Positions 18,470 to 26,645 of a DNA stretch of 64,000 bases are shown here, piece by piece. The translations under genes were made by a program, and so were the position numbers. The stretch's first letter is position 1. Every line of letters begins with the position of its first letter. Origin of the DNA: Rhodocyclales bacterium GT-UBC (GTDB taxonomy: Bacteria > Pseudomonadota > Gammaproteobacteria > Burkholderiales > Rhodocyclaceae). The stretch covers positions 1-64,000 of the forward strand of contig QXPY01000013.1 in NCBI GenBank assembly GCA_003583745.1, written 5' to 3'. The notes beneath the pieces are model-generated. The model was not told the DNA's origin. It saw nothing but the letters and a program-made list of their open reading frames with translations, and did no database searches.

Positions 18470-19261
18470 TTAGTCGACTGCCGCCAGCTTCAACTCGTCA
18501 TTGGCATGGCGCTGCTGTTCTTCCATGACCAGCCGGCCCAGTTCGCGTTTGAGGTCGTTGAAGGCGGCCGACGAGGGGTCGCGCGGCCGCGGCATGTCTA
18601 CGTACTGGTCGCGCTTGACGGTTCCCGGCCGGTAGGTCATGACGACGATGCGGTCGGCCAGGTAGATCGATTCCTCGATCGAGTGGGTGACGAAGAGTAT
18701 GGTCTTGCCCAGCTTCTCCCAGATGCGCAGTAACTCGTCCTGCAGATTGCGCCGGGTCAGCGCGTCGAGGGCGCCGAAGGGCTCGTCCATCAACATGATC
18801 GGTGAATCGAGGGCGAGGACGCGGGCGATGGCAACGCGCTGGCGCATGCCGCCGGAGAGATCCTTCGGGAAGCGGTCGCGAAAGTCCTTGAGGTGCAAGA
18901 GGTCGAGCAACTGGTTCACGGTGAGGTCGATCTCGGCTTTTTCCTTCTTCTGGATCTCAAGGCCGAAGGCGATATTCTGGCCGACCGTCATCCACGGGAA
19001 CAGCGCGTATTCCTGAAAGACCATGCCGCGATCCGGGCCGGGGGCGAGGATCTTCTTGCCTTCGATGACGATCTCGCCGGCCGAGGGAGGCTGGAAACCG
19101 GCCACGGCATTGAGCAGGGTCGATTTGCCGCAACCGGAAGGTCCGAGCAGGCAGACGAACTCGCCTTCCTTGATGGTGAGGTTGATGTCCTTGAGGGCCA
19201 CGACATTACCGCCCGGCGTCTTGAACACCTTTTCCACGTTGTTGATGAGGATTTCGTTCAT
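18470..19261 (-). CDS. ABC transporter ATPase, SsuB/TauB family
   Basis: 263 residues with Walker A GPSGCGKST, Q-loop FQEYALFPW, signature LSGGMRQRVAIAR, Walker B IMLMDEPFGALD and the switch HSIEESIYLADRI. The family energises uptake of nitrate, sulfonates, taurine, phthalate-like or other small anions. It is separated from the permease gene by one base. The C-terminal PRPRDPSSAAFNDLKREL tail is usual for this family. Confidence 0.9.
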   Translation of the reverse strand: MNEILINNVEKVFKTPGGNVVALKDINLTIKEGEFVCLLGPSGCGKSTLLNAVAGFQPPSAGEIVIEGKKILAPGPDRGMVFQEYALFPWMTVGQNIAFGLEIQKKEKAEIDLTVNQLLDLLHLKDFRDRFPKDLSGGMRQRVAIARVLALDSPIMLMDEPFGALDALTRRNLQDELLRIWEKLGKTILFVTHSIEESIYLADRIVVMTYRPGTVKRDQYVDMPRPRDPSSAAFNDLKRELGRLVMEEQQRHANDELKLAAVD

Positions 19262-19262
19262 G

Positions 19263-20075
19263 TTAGTGCTCCAGGCCGCGATGCCAGCGCAGCAGGTGAT
19301 TGTTCAGGCGGCTGACCGCAGTATCGATGGCGAGGCCGAGCAGGCCGATGGTGATCATGCCGGCGATGATCTTGTCCGACCACATGAACTCCCGTGCTTC
19401 GAGAATGCGGAAGCCGAGTCCGTCATTGACCGCGATCATCTCGGAGACGATCACCACGATGAAGGCGGTGCCGATGCCGATGCGTACGCCGGCCAGGATG
19501 TACGGCGTGGCGGCAGGCAGGATGACGCGGGTGAACATCGTCCATTGATTGACCCCGAGATTGCGGGCGGCACGCAGGAAGATGCCATCCACCTGACGGA
19601 CGCCGGCAATGGTGTTCATCAGTACCGGGAAGAAGGCGCCGATGGCGATCAGGAAGAAGGAGGGCGGGTTGCCCAGGCCGAACCAGAGGATCGCCAGCGG
19701 GATGTAGGCGATTGGCGGAATCGGCCGCAGGATCTGCATCAGTGGGTTGAACAGGTCGTAGATGCGCGGGCTGGCCCCCATCAGCAGGCCGAGCGGCAAG
19801 GCCAGGCCAGCGCCGATGATGAAACCGGCGATGACGCGATAGAGGCTGGAATAGGCGTCATGCAGCAATTCGCCCGAGAGCATCCAGGCGAGCGTGCTCT
19901 GGCCGGCCTCCTGCGGTTGCATCGGCAGCAGGTAGGCCCACCACTTGATGGCCACCGCCGTCGGCGAGGGCAGCAGCACCGCCGAGAACAGGCCGAAACG
20001 CGAGCCTGCTTCCCAGAGCAGCAGCAGGAGCACCGGCACGAGTGCGCCGTGGGCAAAGTCTTTCAGCTTTTGCAT
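19263..20075 (-). CDS. ABC transporter permease, SsuC/TauC family
   Basis: 270 residues with about six membrane helices and the EAA-like segment (RAARNLGVNQWTMFTRVILP) that contacts the ATPase. Start at ATG 20075, seven bases after the binding-protein stop. Together with the ATPase and binding protein it forms a complete importer. Confidence 0.9.
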   Translation of the reverse strand: MQKLKDFAHGALVPVLLLLLWEAGSRFGLFSAVLLPSPTAVAIKWWAYLLPMQPQEAGQSTLAWMLSGELLHDAYSSLYRVIAGFIIGAGLALPLGLLMGASPRIYDLFNPLMQILRPIPPIAYIPLAILWFGLGNPPSFFLIAIGAFFPVLMNTIAGVRQVDGIFLRAARNLGVNQWTMFTRVILPAATPYILAGVRIGIGTAFIVVIVSEMIAVNDGLGFRILEAREFMWSDKIIAGMITIGLLGLAIDTAVSRLNNHLLRWHRGLEH

Positions 20076-20082
20076 CGCGACC

Positions 20083-21063
20083 TCACTTCACCTTCAAGTC
20101 GGCCTTGGCCTTCTGCAACAGGTCGAGCTTGACCCATTCGGCGGCCTTGGGCGGCTTGGCCATGCGACCGACGCCATATTTCTGCATGAAGTCGGTGGTG
20201 ATATCGATATGTTCCAGCGTCACGTCGTAGGTGTAATCGGCGTTGTCCATCGCATCCTTGAAGTCCTGCGAGGTGATCTGGCCCTTGAACATCTGTTCGC
20301 GAACATATTTGTCGGCCAGCGCCGTGTCGTTGTTGAACAGCGTGGTGGTTTCGACAAAACACTTCATCAGGCGCTGGGCGACATCCTTTTTCTCGCTGTA
20401 CATCTTCTCGGTCATCACCAGCAGGCGGACCGGTTCGCCCATCTTGGTGGTGTAGGGCTTCATGATCTCGACGCCGAATTTCTTGTTCAATGCCTGCGAG
20501 GATTGCGGTTCGGACTGGCACATCGCGTCGATCTGCTTGGCGGCCAGGGCCTGGTTGAGGTCGGCAAAGGCCAGGAAGACGATCTGCACATCCTTGCCCG
20601 GCTTGTCGGACCAGGTCAGGCCGGCTTTTTCCAGTTCGGCGTAAAGCAGCAACTCGTGGGCGCCACCGCGGGTGACGCCGACCTTCTTGCCCTTCATGTC
20701 GGCCAGCGACTTGATGCCGCTATCGACGCCGGCGACGATGCGGGCGCCGCCCTTGGCAAAGCCTGCCACGGTGTAGATCGGCACGCCGTTGGCCCGACCC
20801 GAGATGGCTCCGTCGGAGGCCAGCGCGGCAATGTCGATCTCGCCGGCGACGATCGCTGGCATGATGTCCGGCCCCTTCGGGAACATCCGTTCCTCAACCT
20901 TCAGGTTGTACTTGCCGCAGGCTTCCTTCATGTAGGAGACGGCCCCGTAGTGGGCGAACTTCAGGTTGCCGAGGCGGACGACGTCAGGCGTCTGGGCGTG
21001 GGCGGCGAGTGGCGTGCTCACCGCGAAAGCGGCGAGCAGGGCAAGGCGGACGGTGGTATGCAT
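20083..21063 (-). CDS. ABC transporter substrate-binding protein, NMT1/SsuA-like
   Basis: 326 residues with a signal peptide (cleavage after AHA, near residue 21) and the NMT1/SsuA pattern: VVRLGNLKFAHYGAVSYM, DIMPAIVAGEIDIAALASDG, and GKKVGVTRGGAHELLLYAEL. It would capture the substrate in the periplasm. Start 21063 follows GGAGGAGATATCC; the upstream TTG is rejected. It is the first gene of a seven-gene minus-strand unit and has a sigma-54 promoter about 55 bases upstream. The ligand is unknown; context (DctB, CHMI-like, VOC) favours an organic acid or aromatic acid over a sulfonate. Confidence 0.88.
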   Translation of the reverse strand: MHTTVRLALLAAFAVSTPLAAHAQTPDVVRLGNLKFAHYGAVSYMKEACGKYNLKVEERMFPKGPDIMPAIVAGEIDIAALASDGAISGRANGVPIYTVAGFAKGGARIVAGVDSGIKSLADMKGKKVGVTRGGAHELLLYAELEKAGLTWSDKPGKDVQIVFLAFADLNQALAAKQIDAMCQSEPQSSQALNKKFGVEIMKPYTTKMGEPVRLLVMTEKMYSEKKDVAQRLMKCFVETTTLFNNDTALADKYVREQMFKGQITSQDFKDAMDNADYTYDVTLEHIDITTDFMQKYGVGRMAKPPKAAEWVKLDLLQKAKADLKVK

Positions 21064-21117
21064 GGATATCTCCTCCAAATTTGTTTGTTGAACCGCAAGT
21101 GGTTAGCGAACGCTGTT

Positions 21118-21133
21118 TGCAGGAGCTGTGCCA
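21118..21133 (-). promoter_or_regulatory. sigma-54 promoter of ABC importer operon
   Basis: The minus strand reads TGGCACAGCTCCTGCA, matching the -24/-12 consensus TGGCAC-N5-TTGCW at all but one base, with GG and GC ten bases apart. Transcription would start about 12 bases on, giving a leader of about 45 bases to the ATG at 21063. Confidence 0.78.
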
Positions 21134-21227
21134 GCATGTTTTGTTGGTTAAGTGATTGTTACAAAAGGGTTGTTGCTTGGCTTGTGGCGGGCGGCGATGC
21201 GGATTTCCGGATTGTCAGTCCTTCTCT

Positions 21228-21243
21228 GTGCGGGTTTTCGCAC
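21228..21243. promoter_or_regulatory. inverted repeat, possible activator site
   Basis: GTGCG-N6-CGCAC lies about 100 bases upstream of the -24 element, the usual distance for a sigma-54 activator such as DctD. The rest of the 328-base intergenic region 21064-21391 shows no gene. Confidence 0.35.
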
Positions 21244-21391
21244 GGGGGTTTGCGACTGGTCAGCAGGCGCGAGGCGTTGGTGCGTAGCGAGAAATGGTGC
21301 CTTGTTACACATGGATACAAATCCCGTGTCATCGTTTTCTTGATTGGCGCGTTACTTGACCATAGTCACTCGTTAGCCACGGAATTTCAGC

Positions 21392-21667
21392 ATGATCCGC
21401 AATCCCAATACCGAATCCACTCAATTTCTTCAATCCTTGAAGGGTGCAGGCATTTCGATCAACAACGAAAATGCCGTCATCGAACGCCTTGAAGAAGCGC
21501 GTGAATGGCATTACGCCTTTACCACCTTGGTCAAGCAGGGGGAACGTATTGGCATTCGTTTCCTGGCAACGCCCCGGATGCAGTTGGCCGAATTGAAAAA
21601 GCTGTTCGCCCAGTATCGTTTTGCCGAGCACGCGGAAGCGGCCTTTGAAGCCAATCTGGTTCACTGA
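21392..21667 (+). CDS. conserved small soluble protein, unknown
   Basis: 91 residues, soluble, with no signal or membrane segment, and a predicted alpha/beta arrangement (FLQSLKGAGISINNENAVIERL then GIRFLATPRMQLAELKKLF). I do not recognise a family. GGAATTTCAGC precedes the ATG. It is followed after 42 bases by a gene for an exported protein. The good codon pattern and clean boundaries support a real gene. Confidence 0.6.
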   Translation: MIRNPNTESTQFLQSLKGAGISINNENAVIERLEEAREWHYAFTTLVKQGERIGIRFLATPRMQLAELKKLFAQYRFAEHAEAAFEANLVH

Positions 21668-21709
21668 TGGCGGGATTGTGTTTGATTTGCAAGAAAAGTG
21701 GTTGTAGTT

Positions 21710-22354
21710 ATGTCGTTTCGTAGATTCCTGATTGCGATGGTTGCTTCATTGGCGGTGGCGGGAGCCCACGCCTGGGAGCCGACTGTCAATGAAAGCGCTT
21801 CCGAAGAGAGCTTCGTTCAAGGTAATGCCAGCGATGCGCTGGTTACGATTGCTGCGGTTCCGATGCCGCCGGCGGTCATTGAACTGGCCAATTACGCACC
21901 GAAGCTGGCTTCGTCGCATCAGTCGAAGAAAGTCAAGGCTGCCAAGCTGGCTCGTGCCAAGTCGATGCTTTCGCGTTCGGCTCGCGAGCAGATTGTGCTG
22001 GCGGCATCGACCGCCAAGCCGGACGAAAAGGCTCGTTTGAGCGCGTTCGATGACGAGGAGGCGGAAACCGGTCTCGATGACCTCGATCTGCATCGTTCGT
22101 TCAGCCAGCCTAAGCTTGCCAAGGCGCAGGATCTGGTGGACGACGAGGACGATCCGGACGTCGACTTGCCGGACCATGTCAAATTGCGACTCTTGATGGC
22201 GCGTACTCGCGCCGTCGAGGTGCTGGCTTTCAATCAGGCTGCCAAGGCGGCGCAGGCCGATGCGTCGCCCTTGTCGGAAAGCGTTGAGCAGCGCCTGCGC
22301 GAGGCACGCGAACGTGCCGTGGCGGCGCACCGCGCAAAATTCGGAGCGGTGTGA
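21710..22354 (+). CDS. exported protein of unknown function
   Basis: About 214 residues with a signal peptide (cleavage after AHA, about residue 21). The mature part is highly charged, helical and low in complexity, with alternating Lys-rich (KKVKAAKLARAKS) and acidic (DDEEAETGLDDLDL, DDEDDPDVDLPD) tracts, which suggests an extended or coiled-coil periplasmic protein. No family is recognised. The ATG at 21710 is chosen because the signal peptide starts there. Confidence 0.6.
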   Translation: MSFRRFLIAMVASLAVAGAHAWEPTVNESASEESFVQGNASDALVTIAAVPMPPAVIELANYAPKLASSHQSKKVKAAKLARAKSMLSRSAREQIVLAASTAKPDEKARLSAFDDEEAETGLDDLDLHRSFSQPKLAKAQDLVDDEDDPDVDLPDHVKLRLLMARTRAVEVLAFNQAAKAAQADASPLSESVEQRLREARERAVAAHRAKFGAV

Positions 22355-22386
22355 CCGGTTAGACAGGTCCTCGATACGAGCAATTG

Positions 22387-22418
22387 AAAATGGCGATGGC
22401 TGTACCATCGCCATTTTT
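22387..22418. terminator. bidirectional terminator
   Basis: AAAATGGCGATGG and CCATCGCCATTTT form a 13-pair stem with a five-base loop, with T tracts on both strands. It separates two convergent genes and reaches the stop codon of the thioredoxin-like gene. Confidence 0.88.
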
Positions 22419-22914
22419 ATTGGCTTTTGAGCAGGCGTTCTGCGACGGCTTCGAGATCGGCTTTTTTGACGACCCCCAGTTTTTTCTGGATGACCTGGCC
22501 ATTGCGGTCGATGAACAATGTGAACGGCAGGCCGCCCTTGGTGTTGGCCAGTGCCTGCATGAGCGGGATTCCCTTGTCCTTGGCAACGAAGACGGGATAG
22601 TCCATTTCGTAAGCTTTTGCGAAATCTTTGGCCGGCTCGGCCTTGTCTTCGATACCGATGCCAAGCACTTCGATCTTGCCTTTGTGCTGCGCCCGGAAAT
22701 GGATTAGTTCAGGTATTTCGGCTCGACAGGGTCCGCACCAGCGAGCCCAGAAATTGACGACCAGCGGCTTGCCTTTATATCGATTGAGTGCCACTGGCTT
22801 GTCATCGAGATCGTCGAGTGTGGCAGCAAACAGCGGCGCACTGCTGGGCATCTCTTCGGCGATGCTTAGGCCGGCGATCAGGCAGAGACTCAAGGTGGCA
22901 AGCAGTTTTTTCAA
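22417..22914 (-). CDS. TlpA-like periplasmic thioredoxin
   Basis: About 166 residues: a signal sequence (LLATLSLCLIAGLSIAEE), then a TlpA/ResA-type fold with LVVNFWARWCGPCRAEIPEL (redox pair in WCGPC) and the cis-Pro region GGLPFTLFID. Such proteins reduce apocytochrome c or the Cu site of cytochrome oxidase. A TTG start at 22914 is proposed because AGGA lies nine bases upstream and it gives a clean signal peptide; the longer ATG form at 23028 has an unlikely basic tail. It is divergent from the Sco1/PCuAC genes, which fits a shared role in oxidase assembly. Confidence 0.82.
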   Translation of the reverse strand: MKKLLATLSLCLIAGLSIAEEMPSSAPLFAATLDDLDDKPVALNRYKGKPLVVNFWARWCGPCRAEIPELIHFRAQHKGKIEVLGIGIEDKAEPAKDFAKAYEMDYPVFVAKDKGIPLMQALANTKGGLPFTLFIDRNGQVIQKKLGVVKKADLEAVAERLLKSQ

Positions 22915-23008
22915 GGCTGGATCCTGTCGATGGGCTTTGGGGAAGATGGCGCAGATGTTAGCACCCGGTCGCCTTTTGCCAAGACGTGCTTTTACGGGCG
23001 CGCGGGGC

Positions 23009-23025
23009 TGCGACAATTTGCCGCA
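23009..23025. promoter_or_regulatory. RegA-like palindrome, copy 1
   Basis: TGCGACAATTTGCCGCA lies in the divergent region between the TlpA-like gene and the FixH-like/Sco1 genes. The half-sites GCGAC and GCCGC resemble the RegA/PrrA type (GCGNC and GNCGC with variable spacer). A copy differing at one base lies at 26607-26623 beside regB. Confidence 0.6.
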
Positions 23026-23134
23026 CACTGTAGTCGCCTTGAATTATGAAAGAATTGATCTCTGGCAATTACTGCGGTGATCTTTCGGCCAAAATGCGCG
23101 GGTGCTTCAGAGCCGGAAGGGGCGTTAAATTCAA

Positions 23135-23611
23135 GTGAATAGAAAAATCCTGATCGATGTCATCGGCGTATTGTTGATCGCCTTGGTCATCGTTGTCGGC
23201 TACAAGTTATCGCCGATGCTGCTCCCTAAAGCCGATGTTACGGTGCAGCCTGATCCGGCCTGTAACCTGCATCGCCAACGCTGTAGCGTTAACTTGCCGG
23301 GCGGCGGAAAAGTCGAACTTTCATCCAGCGTGCAGCCCATTCCCATGGTTAAGCCATTCAATATTCAAGTTCTGCTGAACGGAGTCGCGGCATCGCGCGT
23401 CGAAGTCGATTTCGCCGGTCTGGAAATGAACATGGGCCTGAATCGGCCCGTGTTGCAGGATCAGGGCGGCGGACGATTCATCGCCGAAGCGACATTGCCG
23501 GTCTGCATCACAGGTGAGATGGAGTGGCAGGCAACGGTACTGATTGAAACCGCCAGCCAACGTATCGCCATACCTTACCGCTTTTCTGGGATTGCGCATC
23601 AACATGGCTGA
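23135..23611 (+). CDS. FixH/YtkA-like membrane-anchored protein
   Basis: 158 residues: an N-terminal membrane helix (about 6-28) then a periplasmic beta-sandwich with the DFAGLEMNMGLNRPVLQ segment, GGGRFIAEATLP and EMEWQATVLIE, a pattern seen in FixH/YtkA-type domains near copper and oxidase genes. Two Cys (about 43 and 50) and a C-terminal HQHG could bind metal. It starts with GTG, preceded by GGAAGGGG. It overlaps the Sco1 start by eight bases, so the two are coupled. The FixH link is by pattern and context, not certain. Confidence 0.65.
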   Translation: MNRKILIDVIGVLLIALVIVVGYKLSPMLLPKADVTVQPDPACNLHRQRCSVNLPGGGKVELSSSVQPIPMVKPFNIQVLLNGVAASRVEVDFAGLEMNMGLNRPVLQDQGGGRFIAEATLPVCITGEMEWQATVLIETASQRIAIPYRFSGIAHQHG

Positions 23612-24203
23612 ACGAATTCTGCTGGCGTGTGCCGCGTTGCTTCTTTCGTTGGTCGTTGGTTTGGCCCTTTTCTGGCATCCGGAACCTCCGGAGCGAGTAT
23701 TGCCCAAGGCTGCTGGTGGAGGCGGCGGTGACTTCACGCTGCAGTCGGCGGCCGGGCCGGTGTCATTGAGCGACTACAAAGGCAAGGTGGTCTTGCTCTA
23801 CTTCGGTTACACCTATTGCCCCGATATCTGTCCGACTTCGCTGGTTGCCACGGCAGCCGGCCTCAAGCAGCTTTCGGCCGACGAGCAGGCCAGGGTGGCA
23901 ATGATCTTCATCTCGGTCGATCCCGAGCGTGATACGCCGGCGCGGCTCAAGGAGTATGTCGAGTTCTTCCATCCCAATATCGTCGGCGTCACCGGTTCGG
24001 CCGAGAGCCTGGCCGATATCGCCCGCCGCTACGGTGCCTTCTACGCCAAGCAGTCGGTGGCGACAGCCGGCGGCGGATACGTTGTCGATCATTCGGCCGA
24101 TACCTATGTGATCGGCGCGGATGGCAAGCTGGTCGGCAAGATTGCCCATGCCACGCCGCCGGAGCAGGTGGCTGGCGAAATCCGCAAACATTTGCAGAAA
24201 TAA
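23604..24203 (+). CDS. SCO1/SenC copper chaperone
   Basis: 199 residues: a membrane anchor (about 4-22), then a thioredoxin-like fold with the copper-binding GYTYCPDICPTS motif and the distant His in GYVVDHSADTY, plus SVDPERDTP. Sco proteins load or reduce the CuA site of cytochrome c oxidase. The start ATG lies inside the last codons of the FixH-like gene. It is followed after 19 bases by a PCuAC gene, the usual partner for CuA assembly. Confidence 0.93.
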   Translation: MAERILLACAALLLSLVVGLALFWHPEPPERVLPKAAGGGGGDFTLQSAAGPVSLSDYKGKVVLLYFGYTYCPDICPTSLVATAAGLKQLSADEQARVAMIFISVDPERDTPARLKEYVEFFHPNIVGVTGSAESLADIARRYGAFYAKQSVATAGGGYVVDHSADTYVIGADGKLVGKIAHATPPEQVAGEIRKHLQK

Positions 24204-24222
24204 CCTGAAGGAGAGAATGTCC

Positions 24223-24699
24223 ATGAAACAACTGTCCCTGCTGGCTGCCAGCCTGCTTTTCTCGGCCGGAGTCCTGGCCGCCGCGGCCGACGATATCTCG
24301 GTGCAAGATCCTTACGTTCGCCTGGCGCCACCCAATGCCCCCGCGACCGGGGCTTTCATGGTGATCAGGAATAATGGCGACAAGGACGTCAAGGTGACCA
24401 AGGCGGACAATCCGGCCTCGCGTGTCACGGAATTGCATACCCATCTCAACGACAATGGCGTGATGAAAATGCGTCCGGTGCCGGCCATCGAGATCAAGAG
24501 CAAGGGCGAGGCGGTGCTCAAGCCGGGCGGCCTGCATGTGATGATGATCGACCTCAAGGCGCCGATGAAGGAAGGCGATGTCGTGCCGATTACGCTGAGC
24601 TTCGATGACGGCAGCAGCAAGAAGGTCGATGCCAAGGTCGTCAAGCCGATGGCCATGCCGATGCCGGCCGGTGCGGCACCGATGGAACACAAGCACTAA
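24223..24699 (+). CDS. PCuAC periplasmic copper chaperone
   Basis: 158 residues: signal peptide (cleavage near LAAAA-D, about residue 22) and a cupredoxin-like domain with VRLAPPNAPATGAFMVI, the ligands in ELHTHLNDNGVMKMRPV and GGLHVMMIDL that make up the H(M)X10MX21HXM motif, and a Met/His-rich tail (PMAMPMPAGAAPMEHKH). It delivers copper to Sco1 or CuA. The ATG at 24223 is chosen over 24217 because GGAG would be too close to the latter. Confidence 0.92.
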   Translation: MKQLSLLAASLLFSAGVLAAAADDISVQDPYVRLAPPNAPATGAFMVIRNNGDKDVKVTKADNPASRVTELHTHLNDNGVMKMRPVPAIEIKSKGEAVLKPGGLHVMMIDLKAPMKEGDVVPITLSFDDGSSKKVDAKVVKPMAMPMPAGAAPMEHKH

Positions 24700-24730
24700 G
24701 CAGATTTTCTGCGGGAAACAGATGGGAAAA

Positions 24731-24755
24731 GGGGCGGCTCGATCCGCCCCTTTTT
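24731..24755. terminator. bidirectional terminator
   Basis: GGGGCGG-CTCGAT-CCGCCCC is followed by five T on the plus strand and flanked by AAAA on the other side, so it works for both PCuAC and regA. The T tract touches the regA stop codon. Confidence 0.88.
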
Positions 24756-25288
24756 CAATTCTTGACCGGGTGTTTGGAGAGCTTGCGCTGCAGCGTGCGG
24801 CGATGCATCTTGAGGGCGCGGGCGGTGGCCGAGATGTTGCCGTCGTTTTCGTTGAGCACGCGCTGGATATGTTCCCACTCCAGTCGATCAACTGATAGCG
24901 GCTCATCGGGGGCCGATAGATCAAGGCCGGACACCTCATCGTCGGCGAAGGCACCGAGGATGGCTTCTATTTCCACAGGTTTCGCCAGGTACTGGATGGC
25001 GCCAAGTTTGATCGCATCGACGGCGGTCGTGATACTGGCATAGCCGGTGAGTACCACAATGCGACAGGCTGGATTGATGGCCAGCAATTCAGGGATCAAG
25101 GCCAGGCCGGATGAGCCGTTGAGATTCAGGTCGAGCACCACGCGAGGTGGGAGCAAGTCCCTGGCACGTTCGAGGGCGCTTTCCGGGTCGAGGGCGCCGA
25201 TGGCGTGGTGGCCGCGCCGTTCCAGTGTACGGACGAGGATGCCGTTGAAGGCGGGGTCGTCGTCGATGATCAATGTCAGTTCGTTCAT
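24755..25288 (-). CDS. regA: redox response regulator RegA/PrrA family
   Basis: 177 residues: receiver with DDDPAF near the start, phospho-acceptor in VVLDLNLNGSSG and the Lys in YLAKPV, a short linker, and the conserved Fis-type helix-turn-helix GNISATARALKMHRRTLQRKL that marks the RegA/PrrA/ActR/RoxR group. It controls respiratory and energy genes according to redox state. Its start overlaps the regB stop in ATGA. Here it lies beside cytochrome-oxidase copper genes and a cytochrome c gene, likely members of its regulon. Confidence 0.92.
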   Translation of the reverse strand: MNELTLIIDDDPAFNGILVRTLERRGHHAIGALDPESALERARDLLPPRVVLDLNLNGSSGLALIPELLAINPACRIVVLTGYASITTAVDAIKLGAIQYLAKPVEIEAILGAFADDEVSGLDLSAPDEPLSVDRLEWEHIQRVLNENDGNISATARALKMHRRTLQRKLSKHPVKN

Positions 25289-26559
25289 GTTCTTGGCAAG
25301 GGGAGTTCGATCCGGGCAAGGGCGCCGCCTTCCTCGACATTACTCAGGTAAAGCTGGCCGCCCAGTTGTTCGATGGCGCTGCGCGTCAGCATCAGGCCGA
25401 TGCCGCTGCCCTTCTCGTGTGGGGTAAATGCGGTGTGCCCGAAGTGATTGAGGACTTCTTGCGGAATACCCGGTCCGAAGTCACGGATGCTCAGTTGCCA
25501 GTGGGTTGCCGACCAATCCAGATCGAGCGCCAGTGGTGTATGCGGACTGGCATTGGCGGCATTGTTGAGCAGATTGAGCACGGCTTGCTCCAGGCGGGGA
25601 TCGGCGAGTATTTCCGGGGGGGGATTGCGGTTGGCGCACGCCACGCGGCTGCTCGCATGCGGTCGGGTGGCGTGCCAGTGCTGACGTAGCGCATCGAGCC
25701 ACTGGTCGACCGGTGTCATCGGCGATTTTTCCAGGCGTTCGGCGCCGGCGCGTCGCGACAGGCCGGTGATGATGTGCTTGCACACGCCAATTTGCTGGCG
25801 GAGCAGTTCGATGTCGTCGCGGGCACTTTGCGGCAGCGCCGCGTTGCTGGCAAAGTCGTGGGCGAGTTCGCCGGCGACCAAGGCCATGGTCGCCAGCGGG
25901 GTACCCAGTTCATGTGCGGCACCCGCTGCCAGTGTGCCCATCGCCATCACCCGTTCGTCACGCAAGGCCTGTTCGCGCGCGGCGGCCAGTTCGGCATCGC
26001 GCTGACGGATCAACTGCGTCATGCGTACGACGAACCAGCCGATCATCGTGGCCGAGACGACGAAAGTCAGCCACATACCGACCAGGTGCAGTCGGGTGGC
26101 GCGACTGGCGTCCGGCAGGGGGAGGGGGATGTAGTACACCATCAGCAACGAGTAGGCGCTGATGGCGGCCATGCCTATTCCCATGACGCAGGTAATGGGT
26201 AGCGTCAGGGCGGCGATGGCAACGGAGGGGAGCAACAGGGATATCAGCGGATTGGTTGCGCCGCCGCTGAAAAAGACCAGTCCGCTCAAGGTGAAGATGT
26301 CGATCAGCAACTGGCTGAACAATTCGTTTGCACTGGCGGTGGTGGCGTTCTGAATGCGCCACTGGACGCCAAGGTTGATGCCCAGCGCCACGCAGAGAAT
26401 TGCCAGCATGGGTGCGATCGACAGTGGAATGTCGAGCCAGCCGGGGACAAACAAAACCAACAGGAACATGCTTGCCAGAACCGGCCAACGGCTGTGTACC
26501 AGGCGGCGCAGGGTCGCCAGATGGTCGGCGCTGGCGGTGGAACAGGAGATGAAAGGCAT
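25285..26559 (-). CDS. regB: redox sensor kinase RegB/PrrB family
   Basis: 424 residues: about six membrane helices (about 25-180) with the GGATNPL heptapeptide that resembles the quinone-linked GGxxNPF of RegB, the H-box AAGAAHELGTPLATMAL, the Cys in RQQIGVCKHII at the position of the redox-active Cys of RegB, and a HATPase domain (NAANASPHTP, DFGPGIPQE, GSGIGLML). It probably reads quinone-pool redox and phosphorylates RegA. It is divergent from the cytochrome c gene with 86 bases between the starts. Confidence 0.9.
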   Translation of the reverse strand: MPFISCSTASADHLATLRRLVHSRWPVLASMFLLVLFVPGWLDIPLSIAPMLAILCVALGINLGVQWRIQNATTASANELFSQLLIDIFTLSGLVFFSGGATNPLISLLLPSVAIAALTLPITCVMGIGMAAISAYSLLMVYYIPLPLPDASRATRLHLVGMWLTFVVSATMIGWFVVRMTQLIRQRDAELAAAREQALRDERVMAMGTLAAGAAHELGTPLATMALVAGELAHDFASNAALPQSARDDIELLRQQIGVCKHIITGLSRRAGAERLEKSPMTPVDQWLDALRQHWHATRPHASSRVACANRNPPPEILADPRLEQAVLNLLNNAANASPHTPLALDLDWSATHWQLSIRDFGPGIPQEVLNHFGHTAFTPHEKGSGIGLMLTRSAIEQLGGQLYLSNVEEGGALARIELPLPRT

Positions 26560-26606
26560 GGATCGGATTATGCGTGATTTGTATCAATTTTCAGGCGTTT
26601 GCCCGG

Positions 26607-26623
26607 TGCGACAATTCGCCGCA
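26607..26623. promoter_or_regulatory. RegA-like palindrome, copy 2
   Basis: TGCGACAATTCGCCGCA lies in the 86-base divergent region between regB and the cytochrome c gene. It matches copy 1 (23009-23025) at 16 of 17 bases and suggests that RegA controls both its own kinase and the cytochrome. Confidence 0.6.
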
Positions 26624-26645
26624 GTCTGCTCCGGAGTTCAATCGC

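Noticed and set aside
23054..23069. FNR-like dyad ATTGATCTCTGGCAAT
   Set aside because: Only one half-site is near consensus (TTGAT); the other half (GGCAAT) is poor, so an FNR/Anr site is not supported.
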